NCBI RefSeq assembly: GCF_003675385.1
Contig: NZ_RCWZ01000008.1
Coordinates: 1 to 64,000 of the forward strand
DNA: 64,000 nt
Reading direction: 5' to 3'
Source of the DNA: Mucilaginibacter kameinonensis
GTDB lineage: Bacteria; Bacteroidota; Bacteroidia; Sphingobacteriales; Sphingobacteriaceae
A program made the position numbers and the translations under genes. This document shows, piece by piece, positions 53,478 through 61,957 of this stretch. The notes beneath the pieces are model-generated. The model saw only the letters and a program-made list of their open reading frames with translations, had not been told where the DNA came from and made no database searches. Each line of letters opens with the position of its first letter. The stretch's first letter is position 1.

Positions 53478-54368
53478 ATGCAGCATTTTAAAAATTTGAC
53501 CGACATGCACCGGTCTAACGGTTTTCCGATGCCGGAGAACCCGCTTTTCAGTTTGTACAGGTGTACCCATACCTGCGGGTTTGGCGAGAGGGAATTTACA
53601 TCCGATTTTTATATGATCGGGTTTAAAAAGCTTAAAGCAGGGCAGATCATGTATGGCCGCACCAAATATGATCATGATAACGGCAGCATGATGTTTATCA
53701 AACCCCGGCAAGTAATTCAGTTTAACAGTGTTGAATATGATGAAGACGCGTTTATCATGTTCATCCACGAGGATTTCCTGAACGGGCACTTTCTGCATAC
53801 TGAAATAAGCAAATATGCTTTTTTCGATTACGAAGCAAACGAAGCACTGCACCTTTCGCCCTCAGAAGAGCAGATCATGTGGGACCTTTATTACAAGATA
53901 GAAGCCGAATACCGCAACAATACCGATGAGTACAGCCGTGATATTATGCTTACTCATATAGATTCGATCCTGAAATATTCGCAACGGTTTTACAAACGCC
54001 AGTTTATTAACCGCACCGAACTTTCGGGCAAAACTGTATCGAAATTTAATGAAGTGTTAGCCGCCTATTTTAAAAATGGATTGCTGCTAACCCAGGGACT
54101 GCCATCTGTTAACGCGTTAGCCTCGCAACTCAACCTGTCGCCGCGTTACCTGAGCGATTTGCTTAAGCAGGAAACAGGAAAGACGGCTATTGAACTGATA
54201 CATATTTACCTGGTAAACGAAGCCAAAAACCGCCTTAAAAGTGATTACCAAAGCGTTTCGGAAATAGCGTACGAGCTCGGCTTTGAGAACTTGCCATATT
54301 TTTCGCGGTTGTTTAAAAAGGAAACAGGTATCAGTCCTAACCAGTTTAAAAAGCAGTTGGTTAATTAA
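53478..54368 (+). CDS. AraC-family transcriptional regulator
   Basis: This 296-residue regulator has a cupin-like N-terminal domain (1-170) and an AraC DNA-binding domain (about 200-295: VNALASQLNLSPRYLSDLLKQETG; VSEIAYELGFENLPYFSRLFKKETG). It likely controls the SDR gene upstream or itself. It is a separate subfamily from the two AraC genes at 43576 and 51608. Confidence 0.87.
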   Translation: MQHFKNLTDMHRSNGFPMPENPLFSLYRCTHTCGFGEREFTSDFYMIGFKKLKAGQIMYGRTKYDHDNGSMMFIKPRQVIQFNSVEYDEDAFIMFIHEDFLNGHFLHTEISKYAFFDYEANEALHLSPSEEQIMWDLYYKIEAEYRNNTDEYSRDIMLTHIDSILKYSQRFYKRQFINRTELSGKTVSKFNEVLAAYFKNGLLLTQGLPSVNALASQLNLSPRYLSDLLKQETGKTAIELIHIYLVNEAKNRLKSDYQSVSEIAYELGFENLPYFSRLFKKETGISPNQFKKQLVN

Positions 54369-54374
54369 CGGCTT

Positions 54375-54800
54375 TTACTCTGCTGTTTCACAATTTTTTT
54401 TCTGTTTGGCCTTTGCTAAAAGCGGATCCGCTGAGTTTTGGGTAATTTCCTGGCAGGTTATTTTGTTTACATATCCGGCTTCGGTACTAACAACACTTAC
54501 ATAATTCACTTTTCCTTCTTCAACAGTTATTGTTAATGGTGCCGATTTTTTTCCATTTGACAGGCCGCCGCTAACTACGCTAACCGTATGCAGACCGGGA
54601 GTTATATCATGTATGGAAAAAGATTTATTTTTCATTTTGCAGACAAGTTTATCATCAACATAAAACCTGTAATTAACCGCCGATCCTGCATACCCCGTTA
54701 CCCGGATCAGGTAAACCTGCCCTGTTTTAGTTTGTGAAAAACCTTTAAAGGACATGACCAGCATAAACGCAAAAAAGGCGAAGATTTTGATAGTTTTCAT
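54375..54800 (-). CDS. Secreted DUF2846-like protein
   Basis: This 141-residue protein has a signal peptide (cleavage near GFSQ) and a single beta-sandwich-like domain (VYLIRVTGYAGSAVNYRFYVDDKLVC; SFSIHDITPGLHTVSVVSG), which resembles DUF2846/PEGA-type domains that bind cell-envelope parts. It is convergent with the AraC gene (6 nt apart). No function is known. Confidence 0.65.
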   Translation of the reverse strand: MKTIKIFAFFAFMLVMSFKGFSQTKTGQVYLIRVTGYAGSAVNYRFYVDDKLVCKMKNKSFSIHDITPGLHTVSVVSGGLSNGKKSAPLTITVEEGKVNYVSVVSTEAGYVNKITCQEITQNSADPLLAKAKQKKNCETAE

Positions 54801-54864
54801 AGATATAAAGTTTAAGTAGTAAGTATGTTCAATATAGCATTTTTAAACTTTAAAACCTTGTTAA

Positions 54865-55314
54865 CTATGTTAATCGTGCATTTAGCAACGATGTTCGGAT
54901 CAGCTTAAGCGTTTCATTTTCTGATGATGAATCCTTCTCAGCAGATAAAACAGTATAGGTAATAACCGCCATCGTTCTTTCAGGCTTTATCAATCGCCAG
55001 GTAATAAGCGTAATCATCGTACCATTATCGTCCGACTCTTTATAAGCAGGCCCTGCCAAAAGGTTTCCATGTACTGTGGTTGCATAAGACAGATCAGCGA
55101 TCAGAAATTTCAAATTTTCTTCTTCAGTTATTCCCGGTGGAGGGATTACCTCAATAATATTAAAACGCAGGGTACTTTTCGATTTCGGATCAAAACAAGC
55201 CTCCTGATTTTCTCCTTCAAATTCATATTGCCAATGCGCAGGAAGGTTAATGATCAAGTTTTTATATTGATGTATTATGAGTGGTATTTGCTTCTTTCTG
55301 AATAAATTAAACAT
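54865..55314 (-). CDS. Hypothetical protein
   Basis: This 149-residue protein has no signal peptide and reads as an alpha/beta domain (LIINLPAHWQYEFEGENQEACFDP in part; TMITLITWRLIKPERTMAVITYTVLS) with a helical end (ENETLKLIRTSLL). It resembles DcrB/PsbP-like domains of unknown role. I do not recognise a named family for certain. It has a normal ATG and codon use like its neighbours. Confidence 0.6.
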   Translation of the reverse strand: MFNLFRKKQIPLIIHQYKNLIINLPAHWQYEFEGENQEACFDPKSKSTLRFNIIEVIPPPGITEEENLKFLIADLSYATTVHGNLLAGPAYKESDDNGTMITLITWRLIKPERTMAVITYTVLSAEKDSSSENETLKLIRTSLLNARLT

Positions 55315-55439
55315 GGCAGGGACTTTTGTTCAACATTTCAAGTTTACTAAAATAACCATTTTAAATTCTGTAGGAAATCTGTAGTTCAAAAGTCATGTTA
55401 AGTTTCCGTTAATAAGCCTTTCAGAATAAAACGAATTTG

Positions 55440-55447
55440 TAATTTTG
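55440..55447 (+). promoter_or_regulatory. -7 element of the propeller-phosphoesterase gene
   Basis: TAATTTTG matches TAnnTTTG; a TTTC lies 17 nt upstream. The start would be near 55453 and the leader only about 12 nt. Confidence 0.45.
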
Positions 55448-55464
55448 GCTACAATCGTTTTCTT

Positions 55465-57912
55465 ATGAAACTAAAATTCATTGCCGGCATTACCCTTTTA
55501 AGTGCGGCGTTACAATCGTTCGCCCAAACTCCGGGTAAAATCGAGCAAACAGGACAGGTATTATTACCTAACGGATGGAAGCTTAGTCCCGCCGGGCGTT
55601 CACTGCCTCTTGGCGATCTGCCTCTTAATATGCAGTTGTCGTCATCAGGCAAATTACTGGCAGTTACCAATAACGGCCAAAGCACCCAATCGGTACAACT
55701 GATCGACCCTAAAAATGAAAAACTGCTTGACGAAGTGGTAGTAAAAAAATCATGGTATGGCCTTGCTTTCAGCCGCGACGAGAAAAAATTGTATGCATCG
55801 GGCGGAAACGATAACTGGATCCTGGTATTCAACATCGCCAATAACAAACTGGGAACACCTGATACCATTAAGTTAGCGCCAAATGCCTGGCCTAAAAACA
55901 AGGTATGCCCTACAGGCCTGGTAACCAACAAAAGCAACAGCCGCCTGTATTCAGTTACCAAAGAAGATAGTACCCTTTATATTATCGATCCTGATAAAAA
56001 AAATATCCTTAAACAGGTAAAACTTCCGGCCGAAGCTTATAGCTGCGTTTTATCTCCGGATGAAAAAACGCTTTATATTTCTTTATGGGGCGGCGATATG
56101 CTTGGCTTTTATAACATTACAACCCAAACCCTAAGTACTATCAAAACCAGCAGCCACCCCAACGAACTGCTTTTAGATAAAAAAGGGAAATTTCTGTATG
56201 TTGCCGACGCCAATGACAACGCGGTGTCTGTAGTAAATACAACTACACATAAAATAGTCGAAACTATTTCTACAGCCCTTTATCCTACCCGCCTCACCGG
56301 TTCAACCAGTAACGGGCTCGCGCTATCATCTAACGGAAAAACATTGTACATAGCCAATGCCGATAACAATTGCCTTGCCGTATTTGACGTTACTGTCCCC
56401 GGCAGCAGCAAAAGCAAGGGCTTTATCCCGGTTGGCTGGTACCCTACCAACGTAAAAATGTTAGGTGATAAAATCCTGGTGTCAAACGGTAAGGGCTTTT
56501 CATCAATGGCTAATCCGAGAGGACCTCAGCCGGTTAAAAAAACTGACAACAGCGGTTACAAACAAGGCGCAATCAATAGTCGCGAGCAGTATATCGGTGG
56601 CTTATTTAAAGGTACGTTATCCTTTATCAATACCCCAACCGATGCCGAGCTGAAAACTTACACCAAGCAGGTTTACGCCAATACGCCCTTTACTGCCAAA
56701 GTTGAAAAAACAGCCAAGGGCGAAGAAGGTAACCCGATCCCGCGTCGGGTAGGTGATAAATCGCCGATTAAATATGTGTTCTACATCATTAAAGAAAACC
56801 GCACTTACGACCAGGTTTTAGGCGATATGCCGCAGGGCAACGGTGATACATCGCTATGTATCTTCGGCAATAAAGTAACGCCTAATCACCACGCCATAGC
56901 AAACGAGTTTGTGCTGCTGGATAATTTTTACGTTGATGCCGAGGTAAGTGCCGACGGCCACAACTGGAGCATGGCAGCTTATGCTACGGATTTTGTGGAA
57001 AAAACCTGGCCAACCAGCTATGGTGGTCGCGGTGGTAACTATGATTTTGAAGGTACCCGCAAAGCGGCCTATCCGCGCGATGGCTTTATATGGGATTACT
57101 GTAAGCGTGCTGGCGTAAGCTACCGTACTTACGGCGAGTTTGTGAGCGATGGCAACCCGGGCAAGGCAAACTTAAAATCGCTTGAAGGACATTTTTGCCC
57201 AAAATCGCCGGGATTTGATTTAAATGTTAAAGATGTAAAACGTACTGAGATCTGGGCGCATGATTTTGATTCGTTATTGACCATAAACGCTGTACCGCAT
57301 TTCAATACAGTACGTATTTCGAACGACCATACCAGCGGGCAGCGTAAAGGTGCCATATCTCCTATTGCAGCAGTAGCTGATAATGACCTTGCCATAGGCC
57401 AGTTTATTGAGCATTTATCGCACAGCCCTATCTGGAAAGAATCGGTAGTTTTTATTTTGGAAGATGACGCCCAAAACGGCCCCGACCATATCGACGCTCA
57501 CCGTTCGCCTGTATTTGTTGCCGGCCCGTATGTAAAGCGTAACGCGGTGATTCACGGCATGTATTCAACCTCGGGCGTTTTGCGTACCATGGAGCTTATT
57601 TTAGGCCTTCCTCCAATGAGCCAGTATGATGCCGCAGCTATGCCCTTATATGATTGCTTTACCAGCAAGCCCGACTTTACACCTTACACAGCCAAAGCAG
57701 CACAGGTTGACCTGGAACAGCGCAACATAGCTGTAAACGAAAGCAGCAAACGCTCCGAGCTATTTAATTTTGCTAAAGAAGATGCGGCACCGGATATTGA
57801 GCTGAACGAGGTAGTTTGGAAGTACGTAAAAGGCGAGTCGTCTGTCATGCCTGCGCCAAAAAGGAGCGCCTTTGTAATTTTAGAACCTAAAAAAGAACAG
57901 GATGATGATTGA
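55465..57912 (+). CDS. Beta-propeller/phosphoesterase fusion protein
   Basis: This 815-residue exported protein (signal peptide to about 20, ending QSFAQ) has an N-terminal YncE-like beta-propeller (about 40-370) and a C-terminal phosphoesterase of the alkaline phosphatase/phospholipase C superfamily (about 420-730; KENRTYDQVLGD, VSADGHNWSMAAY, ILEDDAQNGPDHIDAH). It likely works in the periplasm or outside on a phosphate ester or phospholipid. The substrate is unknown. Database genes of this layout are labelled bifunctional YncE/alkaline phosphatase family. Confidence 0.85.
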   Translation: MKLKFIAGITLLSAALQSFAQTPGKIEQTGQVLLPNGWKLSPAGRSLPLGDLPLNMQLSSSGKLLAVTNNGQSTQSVQLIDPKNEKLLDEVVVKKSWYGLAFSRDEKKLYASGGNDNWILVFNIANNKLGTPDTIKLAPNAWPKNKVCPTGLVTNKSNSRLYSVTKEDSTLYIIDPDKKNILKQVKLPAEAYSCVLSPDEKTLYISLWGGDMLGFYNITTQTLSTIKTSSHPNELLLDKKGKFLYVADANDNAVSVVNTTTHKIVETISTALYPTRLTGSTSNGLALSSNGKTLYIANADNNCLAVFDVTVPGSSKSKGFIPVGWYPTNVKMLGDKILVSNGKGFSSMANPRGPQPVKKTDNSGYKQGAINSREQYIGGLFKGTLSFINTPTDAELKTYTKQVYANTPFTAKVEKTAKGEEGNPIPRRVGDKSPIKYVFYIIKENRTYDQVLGDMPQGNGDTSLCIFGNKVTPNHHAIANEFVLLDNFYVDAEVSADGHNWSMAAYATDFVEKTWPTSYGGRGGNYDFEGTRKAAYPRDGFIWDYCKRAGVSYRTYGEFVSDGNPGKANLKSLEGHFCPKSPGFDLNVKDVKRTEIWAHDFDSLLTINAVPHFNTVRISNDHTSGQRKGAISPIAAVADNDLAIGQFIEHLSHSPIWKESVVFILEDDAQNGPDHIDAHRSPVFVAGPYVKRNAVIHGMYSTSGVLRTMELILGLPPMSQYDAAAMPLYDCFTSKPDFTPYTAKAAQVDLEQRNIAVNESSKRSELFNFAKEDAAPDIELNEVVWKYVKGESSVMPAPKRSAFVILEPKKEQDDD

Positions 57913-57925
57913 TTTGTTAACTTGT

Positions 57926-58027
57926 GTCTGAACTCGAATTTTTAGAATTAAAGAATTTATCGAATTAAATTTAATAGCAATTGAAAATTCGTGAAATTCG
58001 AATAATTTCTTAAAATTCCGGTTCAGA
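57926..58027. repeat. Imperfect long inverted repeat (TCTGAAC..GAATTTT..)
   Basis: The arm starting TCTGAACTCGAATTTT at 57926 mirrors the arm ending AAAATTCCGGTTCAGA at 58027, with several further matching blocks (GAATTA, CGAATT). It sits between the phosphoesterase and the epimerase-like gene and resembles the TCTGAAC-type elements dispersed in many genomes of the phylum. Confidence 0.55.
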
Positions 58028-58044
58028 TAACTAATTATACTCCT

Positions 58045-58914
58045 ATGATCACTCATTTAGAAAACGAGCACATTAAAGTAGCTATTGACACCAAAGGCGC
58101 ACAGCTAAGTTCATTTATTAACAAAGCCACCGGCGTTGAGCACATGTGGCAGGCCGATGAAAAAGTTTGGCCATGGCATGCACCAAACCTTTTCCCGGTG
58201 GTTGGCGGCCTCATTAATAATGAGCTTTTGGTAGGTGGTGAAAAGTATGCCATGTCGCGCCATGGGTTTGCGCGGCAGTCGGAGTTTTTTTTGTTGGAGT
58301 CGGATGAAACATCAGCAAGTTACTCGTTACCTAATTGCGAAAACACATTAAAAGTTTATCCTTTTAAATTCGACTTTCAGATCCTGTACCACCTTATTGA
58401 CAATGCTCTCCGTGTTACCTATAAAGTGATCAACCTTGATAAAAAATCAATATATTTTTCGGTTGGAGGGCACCCTGCTTTTAATATACCTTTCAACAAG
58501 GGCGAAAATTATGAGGATTATTACCTTGAGTTTGAAACCGAAGAACATTTTAACACCCATCTTTTATCAAAAGACGGCTTTTTTAATGGCGTAACACATC
58601 CGGTACCTACTCCAAATAAAAAACTTTATTTAACCCGCGATCTGTTTAATGACGACGCGCTGGTTTTTAAAGATGTGAAATCGCGCATGATAACTATCAA
58701 AAGTGATAAGCATGATCAAACCCTGGCGCTTGAGTTTCCGCATTTCAATTATCTTGGTTTATGGGCCAAACCTGGAGCTGATTTTGTTTGCATAGAGCCG
58801 TGGTTAGGCTGTGCTGATACCGAGGGTAAACACGTTGATATTAAAGAGAAAGAAGCTATTCAAAAACTAAGTGTAGGGCACGTGTTTGAGTCGGCCTATT
58901 TTATTTGTTTGTAA
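58045..58914 (+). CDS. Aldose 1-epimerase family protein
   Basis: This 289-residue protein has the galactose-mutarotase-like fold: FSVGGHPAFNIPF carries the conserved His-Pro-Ala-Phe, and WLGCADTEGKHVDIKEKEAI matches the YeaD/LacX-type proteins. Typical mutarotase residues are partly changed, as in the LacX-like group, so it may be a binding or regulatory mutarotase. It is cytoplasmic. No sugar operon is beside it. Confidence 0.85.
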   Translation: MITHLENEHIKVAIDTKGAQLSSFINKATGVEHMWQADEKVWPWHAPNLFPVVGGLINNELLVGGEKYAMSRHGFARQSEFFLLESDETSASYSLPNCENTLKVYPFKFDFQILYHLIDNALRVTYKVINLDKKSIYFSVGGHPAFNIPFNKGENYEDYYLEFETEEHFNTHLLSKDGFFNGVTHPVPTPNKKLYLTRDLFNDDALVFKDVKSRMITIKSDKHDQTLALEFPHFNYLGLWAKPGADFVCIEPWLGCADTEGKHVDIKEKEAIQKLSVGHVFESAYFICL

Positions 58915-59002
58915 ACATTGGCGTTACAAAAAATTTAGATTTGGTTAAAACATTTTTCACAGTTTTTCTCTTTCATAGAGAAATCACTTAAATATTAAAA
59001 CT

Positions 59003-59341
59003 ATGAAAACGAAAGTTTATTTATTAGCCCTCACCTTATTGCTGTCATTTACAGCCTTGAATACTTTTGCTGCCGATAGTCACGCGCTTACTCCGCTAAG
59101 CAAAGAAGAGATTTCAACCATGACAACCGAGCAAAAGCAAGCCCGTGTTGAGGAGATAAAAGCCCGTGTAAACGAGATCAAAGCAATGGACAAATCGCAG
59201 CTTAACAAAGAAGAGCGTAAAGAATTGCGTACCGAGCTTAAAAGCATGAAAAAAGAAGCTAATGCCCTTGGCGGTGGCGGCGTTTACCTTTCATTGGGTG
59301 CTATCATCATCATTATTTTAGTATTGATCCTGATATTATAA
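59003..59341 (+). CDS. Small exported coiled-coil protein with C-terminal membrane segment
   Basis: This 112-residue protein has a signal peptide (1-23, TFAA), a charged coiled coil (about 35-90, EEIKARVNEIKAMDKSQLNKE in part), a Gly linker and a C-terminal hydrophobic tail (YLSLGAIIIIILVLILIL). Similar small proteins are common in Bacteroidetes; I do not know the function. It ends in a strong terminator. Confidence 0.7.
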   Translation: MKTKVYLLALTLLLSFTALNTFAADSHALTPLSKEEISTMTTEQKQARVEEIKARVNEIKAMDKSQLNKEERKELRTELKSMKKEANALGGGGVYLSLGAIIIIILVLILIL

Positions 59342-59360
59342 CCGGAATAACTTGTATAAC

Positions 59361-59397
59361 AAAAAACGCCCCTGATTTTCGTCAGGGGCGTTTTTTT
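59361..59397 (+). terminator. Strong terminator after the small exported protein
   Basis: AAAAAACGCCCCTGA (59361-59375) pairs with TCAGGGGCGTTTTTT (59382-59396) plus one more T, so it works in both directions. Confidence 0.9.
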
Positions 59398-59437
59398 GTT
59401 GGGGGGCTATCTTCTGATGTTTGAATAAAACAGTTTT

Positions 59438-59574
59438 GTCATTTCGACGAACCGGCAGGGAGTGTGCAATGGTTTGAGGAGAAATCTTATACGTCGCGCA
59501 TGTTAGCTTACACAGCGCATAAGATTTCTCTTTCGCCCCGGTGCTTATTCCCTCCCCTGCTCTATCGAAATGAC
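59438..59574. repeat. Long imperfect inverted repeat (GTCATTTCGA..)
   Basis: Outer arms GTCATTTCGA (59438-59447) and TCGAAATGAC (59565-59574) pair perfectly; inner arms GAGAAATCTTAT (59479-59490) and ATAAGATTTCTC (59519-59530) also pair perfectly, and GGCAGGGAG has a partial partner. This matches the ATTTCGA/GAGAAATCT repeat type I know from many Bacteroidota genomes. It fills most of 59398-59610, where I see no gene. Confidence 0.7.
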
Positions 59575-59616
59575 ATTTTTAATTATGTGCTGGTGAAGAT
59601 TGTATCTTAAAACAAA

Positions 59617-59644
59617 AAAGCCCCTGGATATTTCCAGGGGCTTT
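59617..59644 (-). terminator. Terminator of the secG operon
   Basis: AAAGCCCCTGGA (59617-59628) pairs with TCCAGGGGCTTT (59633-59644) around TATT; T-rich sequence follows on the minus strand. It lies 26 nt past the secG stop. Confidence 0.8.
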
Positions 59645-59669
59645 CAATATATCTTAGTTAATTACTTTA

Positions 59670-60041
59670 TTATTTTTTGCTGCTGTCTGCTGGTTTAGGA
59701 GCTGGTGTAGCAGATGGTGTTAACGCCGGAGTTGCTGATGGAACCGAGTTAGTTGGTTTTGAAGCTTTTTCAATTTGCTCACGCAAAGCCGGGTTATCAT
59801 TATTGCTTGATGATGAACCACCTTTTACAGCTACGTTAATAGCCAGTGACAATACCATAAGGGTTATAGCTAACACCCAGGTACCTTTTTCTAAGAAATC
59901 GCCAGTTTTTTGTACACCCATTAATTGTGATGAGCTTGAAAAATTTGATGCCAAACCACCGCCTTTAGGGTTTTGGATAAGTACGATAAGCCCTAACAGA
60001 GCGCATACAATTACGGTAACAATGATTAAAACGATATACAT
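59670..60041 (-). CDS. secG: Preprotein translocase subunit SecG
   Basis: This 123-residue inner-membrane protein has two helices (about 1-22 and 50-73, TWVLAITLMVLSLAINVAV) joined by the SecG signature LIQNPKGGGLASNF. It helps SecYE translocate secreted proteins. The C-terminal Pro/Ala/Thr/Ser tail is longer than in E. coli. It starts 9 nt after the acidic protein stop and is the last gene of the miaB-secG operon. Confidence 0.93.
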   Translation of the reverse strand: MYIVLIIVTVIVCALLGLIVLIQNPKGGGLASNFSSSSQLMGVQKTGDFLEKGTWVLAITLMVLSLAINVAVKGGSSSSNNDNPALREQIEKASKPTNSVPSATPALTPSATPAPKPADSSKK

Positions 60042-60050
60042 TTCTTTATA

Positions 60051-61406
60051 TTAATTAGTTTTCTTTTCTAACTGCTCAATTTGGCTTGCAAAGTAACGGC
60101 TTTTTTCCGGGAATTTCAACATCAATTTTTTGTAAGTTGCAATAGCCTTGTGATATAGCATCTGATCGATGTAAATCTGCGCTAAAGTTTCACTTACCAG
60201 GTCATTTCTGTCTTCCGAACTTTTCTTTGCCTTATTCTCATTATCAATTTTCTCAATTGATGGCGGCCTGATCTGAGGTTCTTCCTTAATGAATTTCTCA
60301 ATAATAAGATCTTCCTTGCTTTTTATCTCCGGAACATCGGGCTGAGGGGTTTTCTCCAGTTCTTCCAGCGATTGTGCGTGGAAGATATTTTCATAATACT
60401 GATGCTGTAAAGCGTCGGCAGGCCGATCATTCGAGGCAACCGGAGCGTTTGCCGGTGCAATGGTTTCAATATTATAAGGCTGATAAGTAGATGCGTATTC
60501 TTTACGGGTTTTATCTAACCACCACATAAAGGTATACGGCATTTTTTCATCATGATATTTTGATACAACTTCCGGCTGTTCGGGAGCTCCGATCTCTGCC
60601 ATTTGCGAAACATACTCCTGCGCTGTGGCCTTATCCTCAATGCGTGTATCAGCAACAGAGTTATCAAATAAAAAGTAATCGGTTGACGCGATATTGCCGA
60701 TGATCCATTTTTCAGTTACATCGTCTTTCACCGGCCTGGTTTCCGTTGGAACCGGCGGCGGCGTCAGAAGTTCAGGATCGGCAACGTCTTCATTTTTATT
60801 GCTTGGTTCCTGCTCTGCCTCAACATGGTTAACAAGCTCGTTCGCATTAGCCTGAGCGATACTTATGCTTTCAATCCCAACAATTTCATCGTAAACCTCG
60901 TCATCTATATCATGAGCAGACACAACGGCTTCTGGTTCAGTTATTGCCGGAGTATCAGTTATAGCGTCCTGTTTAGGCTCCTCGCCAATGGTGAAATCAA
61001 AACTGGTTGCTTCCTCAGTTGAACCGGATGATGCCTCTTCAGGTGTCGGCGGTAAAGCATCCTCCTGATCATCAGCCAAACCTATATTGAAATAGTTTTC
61101 GGTAACCGGAGTATTAACAGTTGGTTCAGCATTAACCAGGTTAATTATCTGCGACGTATTTATTGGAGCAAGCCCATCGGGTTCGTGAATCAGTTTATGC
61201 AGTAAAACAGGCTGATAGTAAATGGCCGCCTTCTGCACATCCTTATTTGTACCGGCATGCGCAAGCAATGCGCGCAAAATCCCGCTTTGAGGATAGGCAT
61301 CAACCAACTGCTGCAGGTTATAACCATAAAAAGAACCTGTCTCGGCCGGATTGGCCAACAGTTCATCTAATATTTCGTATTGCCTGCTATTCAAATATTG
61401 ATCCAC
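60051..61406 (-). CDS. Acidic hypothetical protein with TPR-like C-terminus
   Basis: This 451-residue protein is strongly acidic in its middle, rich in E, D, P, T and low in structure (about 100-300). The N-terminal 90 residues are helical (ILDELLANPAETGSFYGYNLQQLV) and the C-terminal 60 look like a TPR unit (LAQIYIDQMLYHKAIATYKKLML). The start is a GTG at 61406, the only candidate after the in-frame stop. It sits between lptE and secG in a conserved Sphingobacteriaceae order, so a link to protein export or envelope assembly is possible. Confidence 0.65.
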   Translation of the reverse strand: MDQYLNSRQYEILDELLANPAETGSFYGYNLQQLVDAYPQSGILRALLAHAGTNKDVQKAAIYYQPVLLHKLIHEPDGLAPINTSQIINLVNAEPTVNTPVTENYFNIGLADDQEDALPPTPEEASSGSTEEATSFDFTIGEEPKQDAITDTPAITEPEAVVSAHDIDDEVYDEIVGIESISIAQANANELVNHVEAEQEPSNKNEDVADPELLTPPPVPTETRPVKDDVTEKWIIGNIASTDYFLFDNSVADTRIEDKATAQEYVSQMAEIGAPEQPEVVSKYHDEKMPYTFMWWLDKTRKEYASTYQPYNIETIAPANAPVASNDRPADALQHQYYENIFHAQSLEELEKTPQPDVPEIKSKEDLIIEKFIKEEPQIRPPSIEKIDNENKAKKSSEDRNDLVSETLAQIYIDQMLYHKAIATYKKLMLKFPEKSRYFASQIEQLEKKTN

Positions 61407-61427
61407 GTGGTTGAAAATACAAATTGC

Positions 61428-61952
61428 CTACCAATTAGAAAAGGCTGCGTTAAAAATATCATCAATTAACTGCTTATTAATTTGCTGTATCAGGTTTTGT
61501 TCCTGCGAAGAAATATCCCCCCGGTAATCGGCAAACTTAGTAAAACTTTGCTCAAAACTAAGCTTTTTATCTGCCGGAGTTTTCGCGGCATCAAATGAAA
61601 ATTTAACCCTAACGGTGATAGTAAGCCTGTTAGCATCAGCAATTGGAGCCACATTATTTGCAGTAGCCTGAATAGATGCCGGAGCGATAGAATAGCCGGT
61701 GATAGCGCCCGACATGGTTGCATCGGCCTCGCCGCGGACTAAGCTTAGGCTGGTTTGTGTACGGACCCTGTCTTTTAACGCTTCAGTAAAGGTCTGGCTC
61801 AGGTTATTTACCACCAAAGCTGCGTTATTTTCAAAAAACTGTATATTAATGGTCTTCAAACTGGGCGGGATTGATTGATTTTTGAGGGTGTAACATGATG
61901 GGCATATAAGTACCAGCACACACACAGAAATAATTCCCAAAAGTTTTTTCAT
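61428..61952 (-). CDS. lptE: LPS-assembly lipoprotein LptE
   Basis: This 174-residue lipoprotein has the lipobox ICPSC (about 18-22), an LptE-like domain (TINIQFFENNAALVVNNLSQTFTEALKDRV, in part) and the family length. It plugs LptD in the outer membrane. The ATG at 61952 is preferred over TTG at 61955. It is 5 nt downstream of the sigma54 activator. Bacteroidetes LptE proteins are diverged, but this form is typical. Confidence 0.8.
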   Translation of the reverse strand: MKKLLGIISVCVLVLICPSCYTLKNQSIPPSLKTINIQFFENNAALVVNNLSQTFTEALKDRVRTQTSLSLVRGEADATMSGAITGYSIAPASIQATANNVAPIADANRLTITVRVKFSFDAAKTPADKKLSFEQSFTKFADYRGDISSQEQNLIQQINKQLIDDIFNAAFSNW

Positions 61953-61957
61953 CAATT

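Noticed and set aside
55449..55961. A 170-residue minus-strand frame at the 5' end of the propeller gene
   Set aside because: The plus-strand signal peptide and propeller are convincing; Ser/Leu-rich antisense translation.
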